64,000 bases of DNA from Eisenbergiella sp963559585 (GTDB lineage: Bacteria > Bacillota > Clostridia > Lachnospirales > Lachnospiraceae). Numbering within the stretch: position 1 is the stretch's first letter; each line of letters opens with the position of its first letter. Both the position numbers and the translations under genes were made by a program. Positions 8,792 to 16,885 of this stretch are shown here, piece after piece. The notes below the pieces were generated by a model. It did not search any database. It was not told the origin of the DNA and saw only the letters and a program-made list of their open reading frames with translations. The DNA lies in contig CAUWLJ010000002.1 of assembly GCA_963559585.1 (NCBI GenBank), forward strand, positions 1 to 64,000. Reading direction: 5' to 3'.

Positions 8792-9096
8792 AAAAAATCT
8801 CCTTTCTGCTGTGCAGATCTTCATCCGCGTTTGCGGCCGGAAGGAGTTTATTACAGGAAAAGCAGGCTGTCGCCGTGCAGAGCCTTTTTCTTTCGTCCCT
8901 CCCGCCTGTTGATAATGAATCATTGGATTTGAAGCATGGAGTTCCGAAAAGAAAACAGATACTAACCGCCGCCGGAATGGCGCTCGGCTGTAAAAAGACA
9001 TGCTGAAATTCCGGATTCTTATGAAAACATGCTCATCTATACCTTAGCATGGCAGAAACGGCTCTGCAAGACTTTTTTCACGCAGGTTTTTTACCG
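8792..9096. other. gene-free stretch upstream of the second Rpn copy
   Basis: Apart from the Rpn leader at 8792-8815, about 300 nt carry no credible gene. An open frame continuing from the Rpn gene to 9001 lacks a start with a ribosome site. No clear promoter pair was found by eye. Confidence 0.5.
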
Positions 9097-9242
9097 GCTG
9101 CTGTTCACAGCAGCCTCAAACGGCAACTGCTTGAGGCGTAAGAACATGATTCAGGGGTGAGCGGGCCCCTTTTGCGCAGCAAAACTTTTAATTGGCCCGC
9201 GAATGTTGCTGTTTACTGGCTTTCCAGTGAGCAGTAACGCTG
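9097..9242 (-). repeat. repeat family A, full copy 1 (overlaps spoVAD 3' end)
   Basis: Read on the minus strand, this 146-bp element has three hairpins: helix 1 GTTACTGCTCACTGG with CCAGTAAACAGCAAC, helix 2 GCGGGCC with GGCCCGC enclosing TTTTGC-TGC-GCAAAA, and helix 3 GCCTCAA with TTGAGGC-type pairing. Copies 2 and 3 are at 30589-30733 and 50421-50566. In this copy helix 1 lies inside the end of spoVAD, encoding its last eight residues and TAA stop. Confidence 0.85.
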
Positions 9243-10445
9243 TTCGCCTTCCAGCACCAGCGCATGGCAGATTCCGGGAACGTTCTGCCCCTCATTGAAG
9301 CTGGTCTTGGAAAGAAGCGCGCCTGTGGGAGCGAAAAGAACCCGCTTCCATACGCCCTGTTCCAGCATTTTCAGGATATAGGCGGACAGAACCACCGCCG
9401 AGCAGCCGCAGCCGGAGCCTCCGGCATGAGTATCCTGCTCTCCCGCGTCGTAAATCTCGATTCCGCAGTCCATGTGCTGACCGGATATATCGATCCCTTT
9501 CTTATTGAGAAGGTCGATGAGGACAGTCTGGCCGATTTTTCCCAGATCCCCGGTGATGATCTTGTCATAGTAATACGGCCTTCTGCCGAAATCCTTCAGG
9601 TGGGCTTCGATGGTATCCGCCGCAGCCGGAGCCATGCAGGCTCCCATGTTCATGCTGTCCTTCAGGCCGGAATCCAGGATCCTGCCCGGTGTCAGCCCGG
9701 TGATACGCGCACGGAAGGCGGGTGATTCCTCTGTTCCCGGCGAGTTCGCCACAGCCGCACCCGTCTCTGACGCACCTCTGCCAGTCCCGCCCTTTTTCGA
9801 TGCGCCCGCCCCGGCCGCCTCTGCCTCCGGCATGCCCATACCGACCGCACCTTTTTTCTGCGCATCCGCCCCGGCCCCCGGCCCGGTTTTCAGGCCGTCC
9901 TCAGAGGCCAGCAGAAAGGCGCCGCTTCCCGTCACCGTCCAGGTGGCGGACAGGGGGCGCTGGTTTCCGTAGCCTAAGGGAAAACGGAATTCCTTCTCCG
10001 CGCTGGCAAAATGGCTGGAGGTGACGCAGGCCGTCCTCCGGGCGAATCCGGCGGCCAGGAGGATGCTTCCCAGCGTGAGGGAGAGACCGCAGGTGGAGCA
10101 GGCCCCGTACAGGCCGAACAGGGGAATCCCGAAATCCAGAAGGCCGAAGCTGGTGGCTATCTCCTGCCCCAGCAGGTCGCCCGCAAGCAGAAACCGGATA
10201 TCCTCCTTCTTCCAGCCCGCCTTCTGCATGGCGGCCCCCAGCGCCCTCTTCTGCAGGCTGCTCTCCGCCTCCTCCCAAGTGGAAGCGCCGAACAGATCGT
10301 CCTCCCCCACCTGGTCGAACAGGCTGCCAAGCGGCCCTTCCCCCTCCTTTTTCCCCACAACGGAGGCGCTGTCTGCGATGTACACCGGCTGCTCCAGACG
10401 GATGCTCTGCCTGCCCAGAATGGGACTGATCCCCTTTTTCTCCAT
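9213..10445 (-). CDS. spoVAD: stage V sporulation protein AD with low-complexity insert
   Basis: SpoVAD is a thiolase-fold, dipicolinate-binding component of the spore SpoVA channel. This protein has 410 residues, against roughly 340 normally. Conserved parts are GRQSIRLEQPVYIADSASV at the N-terminus, LAGDLLGQ, GLYGACSTCG (about 111-120), LGYGNQRPLSATWT and GSGCGCSAVV near the C-terminus. Residues about 183-243 are an inserted Gly/Ala-rich segment (DNA 9717-9899) between FLLASEDG and the AFRARITG strand. The last residues RYCSLESQ and the stop come from a dispersed repeat. The gene is separated from spoVAE, which normally follows it. Start at 10445 is supported by AAAGGACGG ahead of the ATG. 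Confidence 0.92.
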   Translation of the reverse strand: MEKKGISPILGRQSIRLEQPVYIADSASVVGKKEGEGPLGSLFDQVGEDDLFGASTWEEAESSLQKRALGAAMQKAGWKKEDIRFLLAGDLLGQEIATSFGLLDFGIPLFGLYGACSTCGLSLTLGSILLAAGFARRTACVTSSHFASAEKEFRFPLGYGNQRPLSATWTVTGSGAFLLASEDGLKTGPGAGADAQKKGAVGMGMPEAEAAGAGASKKGGTGRGASETGAAVANSPGTEESPAFRARITGLTPGRILDSGLKDSMNMGACMAPAAADTIEAHLKDFGRRPYYYDKIITGDLGKIGQTVLIDLLNKKGIDISGQHMDCGIEIYDAGEQDTHAGGSGCGCSAVVLSAYILKMLEQGVWKRVLFAPTGALLSKTSFNEGQNVPGICHALVLEGEQRYCSLESQ

Positions 10446-10532
10446 AATACTGACCGTCCTTTCTTTATTGTTAAAGTACGGTTAGTATCCGTTTTTTTCC
10501 CCGTCAATATGCACAGCCAAGGAAGATTGCCC

Positions 10533-11204
10533 TTAAAACTCCTTCTCCGCGTATATCCTCACAGAAATCAGATAGGAAACGTACAGCCCCGCAAGAGCCG
10601 CAAGGCCTGACGCCGCTGCCCAGAAGGCCGCATTCCGCTCTGCCAGCCAGTCAAGGGCCTGACGCGCCCCGCTTAAGGCGGCAGAGGCTTCATCCATCCA
10701 CGCATACATCCGGATCAGGCCGTAGATCAGGACGCCCACCCCGCCAATCAGCGCCAGATACAGGTACCTGGCCTTCTCCACCCCGAACCTGTAGATGGTG
10801 GGAATCAGGACAGCCAGCATCAGCAGGCCGGCCACCAGACAGCCGTAGAAGCTGGCCAGCAGCTCCACGGGATTCACTTTTTCACTGAAAATAATCATAA
10901 GCAGGGAAGCCGGAAGGAGCGCAGCCGCCACGATCCCCATGGAGGCTGCCCCCACCCAGTACCTGCAGCGCACCATCTGCTCCCTGGTGACCGGAAGGCT
11001 GAGGGCCAGGGTTTCCCAGCGGCTGGACGAATCATAGCCGAATGAGGTCATGGTGCACATCAGGCCTATCATGGTGACCGCCGAATACATCAGCCCCGCA
11101 TTTTCCGTCACAATGCCGTTGAAGGCCAGGATCCCCATGACTACCAGCCAGCTCTTCCACAGCGAACGGAGCGTATATATTTCTTTTAAAAAGATTCCCT
11201 TCAT
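10533..11204 (-). CDS. ABC-2 type membrane permease of a GntR-ABC operon
   Basis: A 223-residue membrane protein with about six hydrophobic segments, starting MKGIFLKEIYTLRSLWKSW as is typical of ABC-2 permeases. The start at 11204 overlaps the stop of the upstream ATPase gene by ATGA, indicating translational coupling. A longer upstream frame is inside the ATPase gene and is rejected. With the ATPase and a GntR/YtrA-type regulator it forms an exporter module like ytrABC or bcrAB, which in relatives responds to cell wall-active compounds. The actual substrate is unknown. Confidence 0.85.
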   Translation of the reverse strand: MKGIFLKEIYTLRSLWKSWLVVMGILAFNGIVTENAGLMYSAVTMIGLMCTMTSFGYDSSSRWETLALSLPVTREQMVRCRYWVGAASMGIVAAALLPASLLMIIFSEKVNPVELLASFYGCLVAGLLMLAVLIPTIYRFGVEKARYLYLALIGGVGVLIYGLIRMYAWMDEASAALSGARQALDWLAERNAAFWAAASGLAALAGLYVSYLISVRIYAEKEF

Positions 11205-12067
11205 GTCCTCTCCCCTCCTTTTACCCAAAACAGCATCATATCCTCGATTCCCGCCGGATCCAGCACGACGCCCTCCGGCAGCCTGCACTGTCCCAGCCGC
11301 TCCAGATCCAGAAGGCCCTCGGAGCCGAACCGCCCTTTCCTGTGGCCGATGAGCGCCTGAGTGCCCAGGGCCATAAGCGCTTCCTCCGGCCCCCGCGCCA
11401 GGCGGTATCTCTCCAGAAGCAGATCCTTCTCCTCAGAGAAAAGGAGGCGGCCGCGGTGGATCAGGGTGATGTAGTCCGCAATCTTTTCCAGGTCGCTTAC
11501 AATGTGGGAGGAGATCAGGATACTGTGGGTTTCGTCCTGCAGGAAATCCTGAAACAGCTCCAAAATCTCGTCGCGCACTACAGGGTCGAGGCCGCTGGTG
11601 GGTTCGTCCAGCAGGAGAAGCTGCGCCTGATGGGAAAGCGCCATGGCAATAGCCAGCTTCATTTTCATTCCCCTGGAATAATCCTTTATCTTCTGTTCCG
11701 GCTTCAGGCCGAACCGCTTCAGACAGCCGTAAAAGGCCTGGGATTCCCACCCCCGGTAGATCCCCTCCATAATCCGGCCCGTCTGCCCGGCATTCAGGGC
11801 CTCGGGAAGGTTCAGTTCGCTGAACACCACGCCTACCCTTTCTCTCAGCGCCCTCTCATCCTCCCTGTTGTCCCTGCCAAACAGGGAAATCCGTCCCCCG
11901 TCCCTGTGCAGAAGGTTCAGGATCAGCTTTATGGTGGTGCTTTTGCCTGCCCCGTTTTCCCCGATAAAGCCCATGATGGAGCCTGCCGGAAGCGAAAAGG
12001 AAATGTCCTCCAAAGTGAAATCCGGATACCGCTTCGTCACATGCTCCAAAGTAAGTATATTCTCCAT
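11201..12067 (-). CDS. ABC transporter ATP-binding protein (YtrB/BcrA-like)
   Basis: The 288-residue cytoplasmic ATPase carries Walker A GENGAGKST (36-44), the Q-loop region VFSELNLPEA, the signature variant YSRGMKMKL (about 135) and Walker B LLLLDEPTSGLD followed by the H-loop SSHIVSDLE. The C-terminal ~70 residues are the extension usual for ABC-2 exporter ATPases. It is preceded by gntR (10-nt gap) and overlaps the permease by 4 nt. The set is expected to act as a heterologous exporter or sensor under the GntR repressor. Confidence 0.92.
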   Translation of the reverse strand: MENILTLEHVTKRYPDFTLEDISFSLPAGSIMGFIGENGAGKSTTIKLILNLLHRDGGRISLFGRDNREDERALRERVGVVFSELNLPEALNAGQTGRIMEGIYRGWESQAFYGCLKRFGLKPEQKIKDYSRGMKMKLAIAMALSHQAQLLLLDEPTSGLDPVVRDEILELFQDFLQDETHSILISSHIVSDLEKIADYITLIHRGRLLFSEEKDLLLERYRLARGPEEALMALGTQALIGHRKGRFGSEGLLDLERLGQCRLPEGVVLDPAGIEDMMLFWVKGGERT

Positions 12068-12077
12068 AACGCCCTCC

Positions 12078-12458
12078 TTATCCGCATCCGTCCTCGTACA
12101 AAAGCTCCAGTATCTCCGTCAGCTCCTCCAGCGGGATCTGATTCTCCCTGGCGATCTGTACGGCCTGAGTCAGATATTCCTCCGCCCGCCGCAGGCTCTC
12201 CTCGCGGATCAGTCCGGCGTCCCGGCCTGCCACAAAGCTCCCCTTTCCGGGTACGGTCTCGATAAACCCCTCCTCCTCCAGATCATTGTAAGCGCGTTTG
12301 GTGGTGATCACGCTGATCCGAAGCTCCCTTGCCAGCAGCCTCATGCTGGGCAGCGCTTCGCCCGGCTGGAGCTGGCCTGTAATGATCAGATTTTTAATCT
12401 GGGACGCGATCTGGTCATAGATCGGCTTCCCGCCTGCATTGCTGATGATAATGTTCAA
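12078..12458 (-). CDS. GntR-family repressor, YtrA subfamily
   Basis: A 126-residue protein with the GntR winged helix at residues about 8-75 (KPIYDQIASQIKNLI, ALPSMRLLARELRIS, TKRAYNDLEEEGFI) and a short C-terminal dimerisation tail, the YtrA layout. Translation begins at TTG (12458), preceded at 7 nt by GGAGG. A perfect palindrome (12476-12509) lies immediately upstream over the likely promoter. The neighbouring ABC genes are almost certainly its regulon. YtrA-type repressors are released by ligands or antibiotics in relatives; the inducer here is unknown. Confidence 0.92.
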   Translation of the reverse strand: MNIIISNAGGKPIYDQIASQIKNLIITGQLQPGEALPSMRLLARELRISVITTKRAYNDLEEEGFIETVPGKGSFVAGRDAGLIREESLRRAEEYLTQAVQIARENQIPLEELTEILELLYEDGCG

Positions 12459-12475
12459 TCTGCTTCCTCCGAAGG

Positions 12476-12509
12476 ATATACTGTATATATCGTTATATAT
12501 ACAGTATAT
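12476..12509. promoter_or_regulatory. perfect 15-bp inverted repeat, probable GntR operator
   Basis: ATATACTGTATATAT and ATATATACAGTATAT are exact inverted repeats separated by CGTT. The site lies 18 nt before the GntR start codon and includes its Shine-Dalgarno edge, so binding would block promoter escape. YtrA-like regulators bind GTATA-type palindromes, which fits. A further ATATAC lies just beyond at 12516. Confidence 0.85.
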
Positions 12510-12532
12510 CCGTAATATACACTTCTGTCAAG

Positions 12533-13459
12533 TCACATCTTTTTCCTGTACTCTGTGGGCGCCATCCCCATGTTCTCCCGGAAGCACCGGTTGAAGCTGC
12601 GCTGACTGTTAAAGCCCGCCTCCTCCCATACCCTGGTCATGGGCCAGTCCGTGGCGTCCATCATCTGAAGGGCGTATTCCAGGCGGATGTGATTCAGATA
12701 CTGCCTGAAATTCATCTGAAGCCGTTCCGCAAACAGATGTGATATATAATATTTGTTCACATGCAGCTCCCGGGACAGCCGCTCCAGCGTCAGCTGCTCC
12801 TGAAAATGCTCCGCCACATAGGTCAGCAGCCTGTCCGTCAGCTCCATGCTCTCCCTGCCCCTCCGCTCCCGCGGCTCCAGGACGGGCATCAGATGGGCCA
12901 GCAGAACCTGGAACCAGGCGCTTTTCAGCACAGCCTCATCCGGGCGCTCTGCCGGCTTGTCCCCTGCCTTATCCGGATCTGTTCCCCCCTTCTCTGTCTG
13001 TTTTGTTCCCTCCGCTTCTGTCCGGCCTGCACTCTCAGCCTCTGTCCGGCCTGCATTCTCCGCTTCTGCCAGAAACAGCTGCCCGTTCCCTCCCGCCAGC
13101 TCGTACAGACGCTTCCATGCAAGCCTTGCTTCTCCGGAAAGCCGGGACGCAGGCAGAAAAGGGCTGGCCGGGCTTTTGGTCTGCAGGACGCGCATATAGG
13201 GGCCGGAGAGCGCCGGGTCAAGGATCAGAAGCAGCACCCTGTGCTTCCTCTCCCCGAAATAGCTGTGGATCTGCTCCGGGAAAACCACCGCGCAGTCCCC
13301 CTCTTTAAGACACTGCTCTTCCCCCATGATCTTCACCCCGATCTGCCCCTCCAGCACCAGAAGGATCTCCATATGCCCGTGCAGATGCTCCGGAAACCGC
13401 ATGTTCTCGCTGAGCACAGCCATCAGCTTCTGATTTCTTTTCTCATAAAAAGGGTTCAT
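12533..13459 (-). CDS. AraC-family regulator with N-terminal cupin
   Basis: A 308-residue regulator: an N-terminal cupin sensor (about 10-100; HLHGHMEILLVLEG, EGDCAVVFPEQIHSY) and two C-terminal helix-turn-helix units (LERLSRELHVNKYYISHLF and WEEAGFNSQRSFNRCFRENMG). The start at 13459 follows AGGAGGAG; the longer frame is formed by a dispersed repeat. Between the domains is a hydrophilic stretch with 8-residue tandem repeats (AGRTEAE; DNA 13015-13062). It is divergent from the ThuA-Gfo/Idh/MocA pair and is the likely activator of it. The effector is probably a sugar or derivative, by family analogy. Confidence 0.9.
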   Translation of the reverse strand: MNPFYEKRNQKLMAVLSENMRFPEHLHGHMEILLVLEGQIGVKIMGEEQCLKEGDCAVVFPEQIHSYFGERKHRVLLLILDPALSGPYMRVLQTKSPASPFLPASRLSGEARLAWKRLYELAGGNGQLFLAEAENAGRTEAESAGRTEAEGTKQTEKGGTDPDKAGDKPAERPDEAVLKSAWFQVLLAHLMPVLEPRERRGRESMELTDRLLTYVAEHFQEQLTLERLSRELHVNKYYISHLFAERLQMNFRQYLNHIRLEYALQMMDATDWPMTRVWEEAGFNSQRSFNRCFRENMGMAPTEYRKKM

Positions 13460-13566
13460 CTTCTCCTCCTGCCGGAGCGCTCCTGGCTCCGGCCGCGGTG
13501 AGAAAACACGCATGTGGTTTCCCGCCTGCGATCCCGGCAGTTTTGTGACGCTCCGGCACAAAACTG
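13460..13566 (-). repeat. repeat family B, copy 1 (leader of the AraC gene)
   Basis: On the minus strand the element begins with hairpin CAGTTTTGTG...CACAAAACTG and ends with hairpin GCCGGAGC...GCTCCGGC, followed at once by AGGAGGAG and the AraC start codon. It is about 80 percent identical by eye to the copy at 59619-59724. A partial second copy of the terminal hairpin and GGGAGG lies upstream at 13602-13632. Confidence 0.8.
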
Positions 13567-13568
13567 CT

Positions 13569-13602
13569 GATTGAAAATAAGCCATCAGGCTTATTTTCAA
13601 TC
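13569..13602. terminator. perfect 15-bp stem-loop in the AraC leader
   Basis: GATTGAAAATAAGCC and GGCTTATTTTCAATC pair perfectly around ATCA. It sits between two family B hairpin units in the 5' region of the AraC gene. It has no clean T-run on either side, so it may be a transcript-folding element rather than a terminator. Confidence 0.5.
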
Positions 13603-13764
13603 TCTCCTCCCTGCCGGAGCGCTCTCCGCTCCAGACAGCAATAAATGGCTGTAAAAATCTCTCTTATGACAATCATTCTACCCATCCCCATGCTATAATG
13701 CAAGCATCAGACGAGCATGGCGCGGGCCTTTTGGAGCGCCGCGCCGGATAAGGAGGGTTTTCTT

Positions 13765-14496
13765 ATGGAAAGAGAAAAAAAGGTACTGATTTTCCAGGGG
13801 GGATGGGACGGACATGAGCCTGCCCTTGTAGCAAAAAGATTTGCGGGAATCATGGAAAAACACGGCTATTCCTGCAAAATTTCGGACAGCCAGGAGGCGC
13901 TTCTGGATCTGGACGAGCTGATGAGCCTGGATCTGATCATACCCTGCTGGACCATGGGAAACATTGACCGCACAGCCCGGGAAAACATCGTGAAGGCGGT
14001 TGCCGCAGGCTGCGGTCTGGCGGGCTGCCACGGCGGCATGTGCGATGCTTTCCGGGAGGATGTGGAATGGCAATTTATGACCGGAGGCCAGTGGGTCAGC
14101 CATCCCGGCGGGGACGGCGTGGACTATCAGGTCAACATCCGGCACGGCTCCAGCCCCATCGTGGAGGGCCTGGAGGATTTTCCTGTGTGCAGTGAGCAGT
14201 ATTATGTCCACATAGACCCGGCTGTGCAGGTTCTGGCAACCACACGCTTCCCCATCGTTCCCTACTACCATATCTCCAACGGGACGGTGGATGTGCCCGT
14301 GGCCTGGACCAAGTTCTGGGGCAACGGAAGGGTTTTCTACAATTCCCTTGGCCACCACGACGATGTATTCGACAAGTCCCCCACGGCTCAGATCCTGATG
14401 GAGAGAGGTATGCTCTGGGCTGCCCAGGGTAAGGAATATGCCCTTGCCCGCGGCCTGGACACCAGCCGTTTTGAAAACACTGCCAAAATGTACTGA
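13765..14496 (+). CDS. ThuA-domain protein
   Basis: A 243-residue protein with the ThuA/trehalose utilisation fold, related to class I glutamine amidotransferases. Seen are VLIFQGGWDGHEP at the start, the GCGLAGCHGGMCDAF segment (about 92-106), EQYYVHIDP and GRVFYNSLGHHDDVF (about 200-214), all typical of the family. The start at 13765 follows GGAGG by 8 nt. ThuA proteins are linked to disaccharide catabolism through 3-keto sugars together with Gfo/Idh/MocA dehydrogenases, which is what lies next (120-nt gap). Function as a keto-sugar isomerase or hydrolase is inferred. No secretion signal is seen. Confidence 0.9.
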   Translation: MEREKKVLIFQGGWDGHEPALVAKRFAGIMEKHGYSCKISDSQEALLDLDELMSLDLIIPCWTMGNIDRTARENIVKAVAAGCGLAGCHGGMCDAFREDVEWQFMTGGQWVSHPGGDGVDYQVNIRHGSSPIVEGLEDFPVCSEQYYVHIDPAVQVLATTRFPIVPYYHISNGTVDVPVAWTKFWGNGRVFYNSLGHHDDVFDKSPTAQILMERGMLWAAQGKEYALARGLDTSRFENTAKMY

Positions 14497-14616
14497 TCCG
14501 CGCAGCCTGCCGCCATCGCGCCCGCCGCGTTCCCGGATCCGTAAAAAAATAAACGCAGCAGTTCAGCCGCCCCCGGGCCGCTCTCTGCTGCAAAACAGAG
14601 TTAGGAGATAACAGAC

Positions 14617-15771
14617 ATGAACGCTATTCCAAATACATCCTTTTCTGATGAACAGAATCGCTGTACAGCCCCGGTCAGAGTGGCCGTCCTGGGTCTTGGT
14701 GCCATCAGCGGCATTTATCTGCAAAACCTGACAAAGCTGTTCGGTGAAGTCACCGTTCACGGCGTCTACGATCTGATCCCTGAAAAAATGGAAAACGCCT
14801 GCAGGGAGTACGGCGTCGAAAAACGCTACTCCTCCATGGAGGAGCTGCTGGCCGATCCCGAGGTGGAGCTGGTTCTGAACCTGACCAGGCCCTTCGAGCA
14901 CTATGTGGTTACCAAAGCCGCCCTTCTGGCCGGAAAGCATGTGTACAGCGAAAAGCCCCTGGCTGCCACATTTGAAGAAGGACTGGAGCTTTTCAACCTG
15001 GCGCAGGAAAAAGGCCTGCTCCTGGGCGGCGCGCCCGATACCTTCCTGGGCGCAGGCATCCAGACCTGCCGCAAGCTGATCGACGACGGCTTTATCGGCA
15101 GCCCCATCGGCGCACATGCCAGAATGGTCTGCCACGGCCATGAAAGCTGGCATCCCTCTCCCGCCTTCTACTATCAGCACGGCGGCGGCCCCATGATGGA
15201 TATGGGCCCCTACTATCTCACCGCCCTGGTCAACCTTCTCGGCGGAGTCCGGGAGCTTACGGGTATTGCCACAAAGGGCTTTGAGGAGCGCACCATCACC
15301 AGCCAGCCCCTGTTCGGGCAGAAGGTGAAGGTGGAGGTTCCCACCCACGTGAACGCCCTTCTTCATTTCCATTCCGGCGCGGTGGCCACCATCACCACCA
15401 CCTTTGACGTCTACTATGACAGTCAGGCCGGGCTGGAGATCTACGGCACGGAAGGAACTTTGCGGGTTTCCGACCCCAACTGCTTCGGCGGCCCCATTTA
15501 CCTGCTCCGCCCGGAGGACGGCTCCTTCCGAGAGATCCCTCTGGTATTTGACTACAAAGAAAACAGCCGCGGTCTGGGCGTTGCCGACATGGCAAAAGCA
15601 CTGCGCACCAAAAGAACGGCGCGCGCCAACTCCTCCCAGACCCTGCATGTGCTGGAAATCATGACCGCCATAGAAGCCTCCAGTGCTTCCAGACAGTTCA
15701 TCCAGCTTACCACCTCCTATGAGCGTCAGAAGCCCATGGTCAAGACCGGCGTTCCGGGGATTCTGGACTGA
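14617..15771 (+). CDS. Gfo/Idh/MocA-family oxidoreductase
   Basis: A 384-residue NAD(P)-dependent sugar or polyol dehydrogenase. The N-terminal Rossmann domain shows VLGLGAISGIYLQN (about 18-31), the EKPLAAT motif follows YS (about 112-118) with the catalytic-type Lys, and the C-terminal alpha/beta domain carries GGGPMMDMGPYYLTALVNL with the conserved Asp. AGGAG is placed 10 nt before the ATG at 14617. With ThuA upstream and the AraC regulator it forms a small catabolic unit, probably oxidising a glycoside or inositol-like sugar. The exact substrate is not readable from sequence. Confidence 0.92.
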   Translation: MNAIPNTSFSDEQNRCTAPVRVAVLGLGAISGIYLQNLTKLFGEVTVHGVYDLIPEKMENACREYGVEKRYSSMEELLADPEVELVLNLTRPFEHYVVTKAALLAGKHVYSEKPLAATFEEGLELFNLAQEKGLLLGGAPDTFLGAGIQTCRKLIDDGFIGSPIGAHARMVCHGHESWHPSPAFYYQHGGGPMMDMGPYYLTALVNLLGGVRELTGIATKGFEERTITSQPLFGQKVKVEVPTHVNALLHFHSGAVATITTTFDVYYDSQAGLEIYGTEGTLRVSDPNCFGGPIYLLRPEDGSFREIPLVFDYKENSRGLGVADMAKALRTKRTARANSSQTLHVLEIMTAIEASSASRQFIQLTTSYERQKPMVKTGVPGILD

Positions 15772-15887
15772 CTGCGGTCATTCTGGACCGAATGCAGGGA
15801 TTCTGAACCGGTTGTAGCGTTTCATGCCGCTCCGGCCCGATATTCTTTATCCGTCACAGCATCCGCCCCACAGCGCCCCTGACATCC

Positions 15888-15912
15888 GAAACGCCCGCAT
15901 TGCGGGCGTTTC
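15888..15912 (+). terminator. Rho-independent terminator after the oxidoreductase gene
   Basis: GAAACGCCCGCA pairs with TGCGGGCGTTTC around a minimal loop, followed by TTCTATAATT. It ends the ThuA-Gfo/Idh/MocA unit and, being near symmetrical, may also stop transcripts from the opposite UroD pseudogene. Confidence 0.8.
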
Positions 15913-15971
15913 TTCTATAATTATATGATAGATACCGTTTTGAGACAGACGATCATCTCCCACTGCCAGCC

Positions 15972-16803
15972 TCATTCCACATATCTGTCCGCGTCATAAA
16001 CCGCCTCAATATTTTCAAGAGGAACATCACCCTCGAAAGCCTGGCTCGCCATCAGGATATAACCGCCGTCTCTGCCCAGCGTTTCCATATATCGGCGGGT
16101 CTGCCTTCACCAGCTTTTCCGTGTTTTCCTTAAAAAAATCCCGCCACATTTCCACACTGAACAACAGGGAAATCTGCGTGCCGTAATCATCATGGGGCCT
16201 GAGAATGTCGATCCTTCCCGGAATCGCTTCAAAGCACCGCCTATAGTATTCCAGTTCAAACTCCACCATCCTGTCCAGAATATACCGGGCCGTTTCCGGC
16301 TCCTCCACCATCAGAACGAAAAATTCCTCCATATCCATCAGGAACGTTACCATCTGGAAAGGCCCTTCATGCCCCATGATCAGAGCCTTATCCGGGTATC
16401 TGCCGCACTTTTCCCTCAGGGAAGCATAGTCAAACCAGTCAGGAGAGGGATATTGATACCTCTCCTTCACATCCTCTATGGATTCCACCCCGTTCAGCGG
16501 GAAAAAGGTGGTCACTCCATAGGTATCCACAGCCGTCGTGTGCTGGGTGGATTCGTATCCCCAATAGGATCTGGCCACCGTTTTTCCCTTTTCATTCTGA
16601 TATGGCTCCAAAGGCGGGCCGATATAATCCGGCCCCACGGGAATCACGTCGATCTCGAAACGCTTCATGAGCTGATCGTACTCCGTAAATCCATAATGCT
16701 CCATCAGTCTCCTGCTCACCGTTCCCACCGCCTCAAATGCCGCCGGTATCCGATCAGGCCTCTGATGCAGAATCGCCGCACACACACGCTCTCTCGATGT
16801 CAT
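15972..16803 (-). pseudogene. UroD-domain protein pseudogene (internal deletion with frameshift)
   Basis: The first ~250 codons from ATG 16803 (AGGAGG 6 nt upstream) encode a uroporphyrinogen decarboxylase-like domain of the type found in corrinoid and catabolic clusters: MTSRERVCAAILHQRPDRIP and IDILRPHDDYGTQISL. After EKLVKAD the frame turns to nonsense and stops at 16027. The correct C-terminus follows in another frame down to 15972: YMETLGRDGGYIL, then ASQAFEGDVPLENIEAVYDADRYVE (residues named across two pieces). About 70-80 residues of the barrel are missing between the two parts. It is therefore a deletion-plus-frameshift pseudogene, not a sequencing slip of one base. Confidence 0.85.
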
Positions 16804-16885
16804 AGTTTTCCTCCTTCTGCCGCTTTTCTTTCCCCTCAGCGGTCTTTGTTTTTCTTCATTATAGAGAAAAGAGGACTGCACAGGA

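Noticed and set aside
12761..13501. A 246-codon plus-strand frame
   Set aside because: It is antisense to the AraC gene and rich in Pro/Arg/Cys, as expected of a shadow frame.
14563..15648. A 361-codon open frame on the minus strand
   Set aside because: It mirrors the Gfo/Idh/MocA gene, which has clear family motifs; the antisense protein has none.
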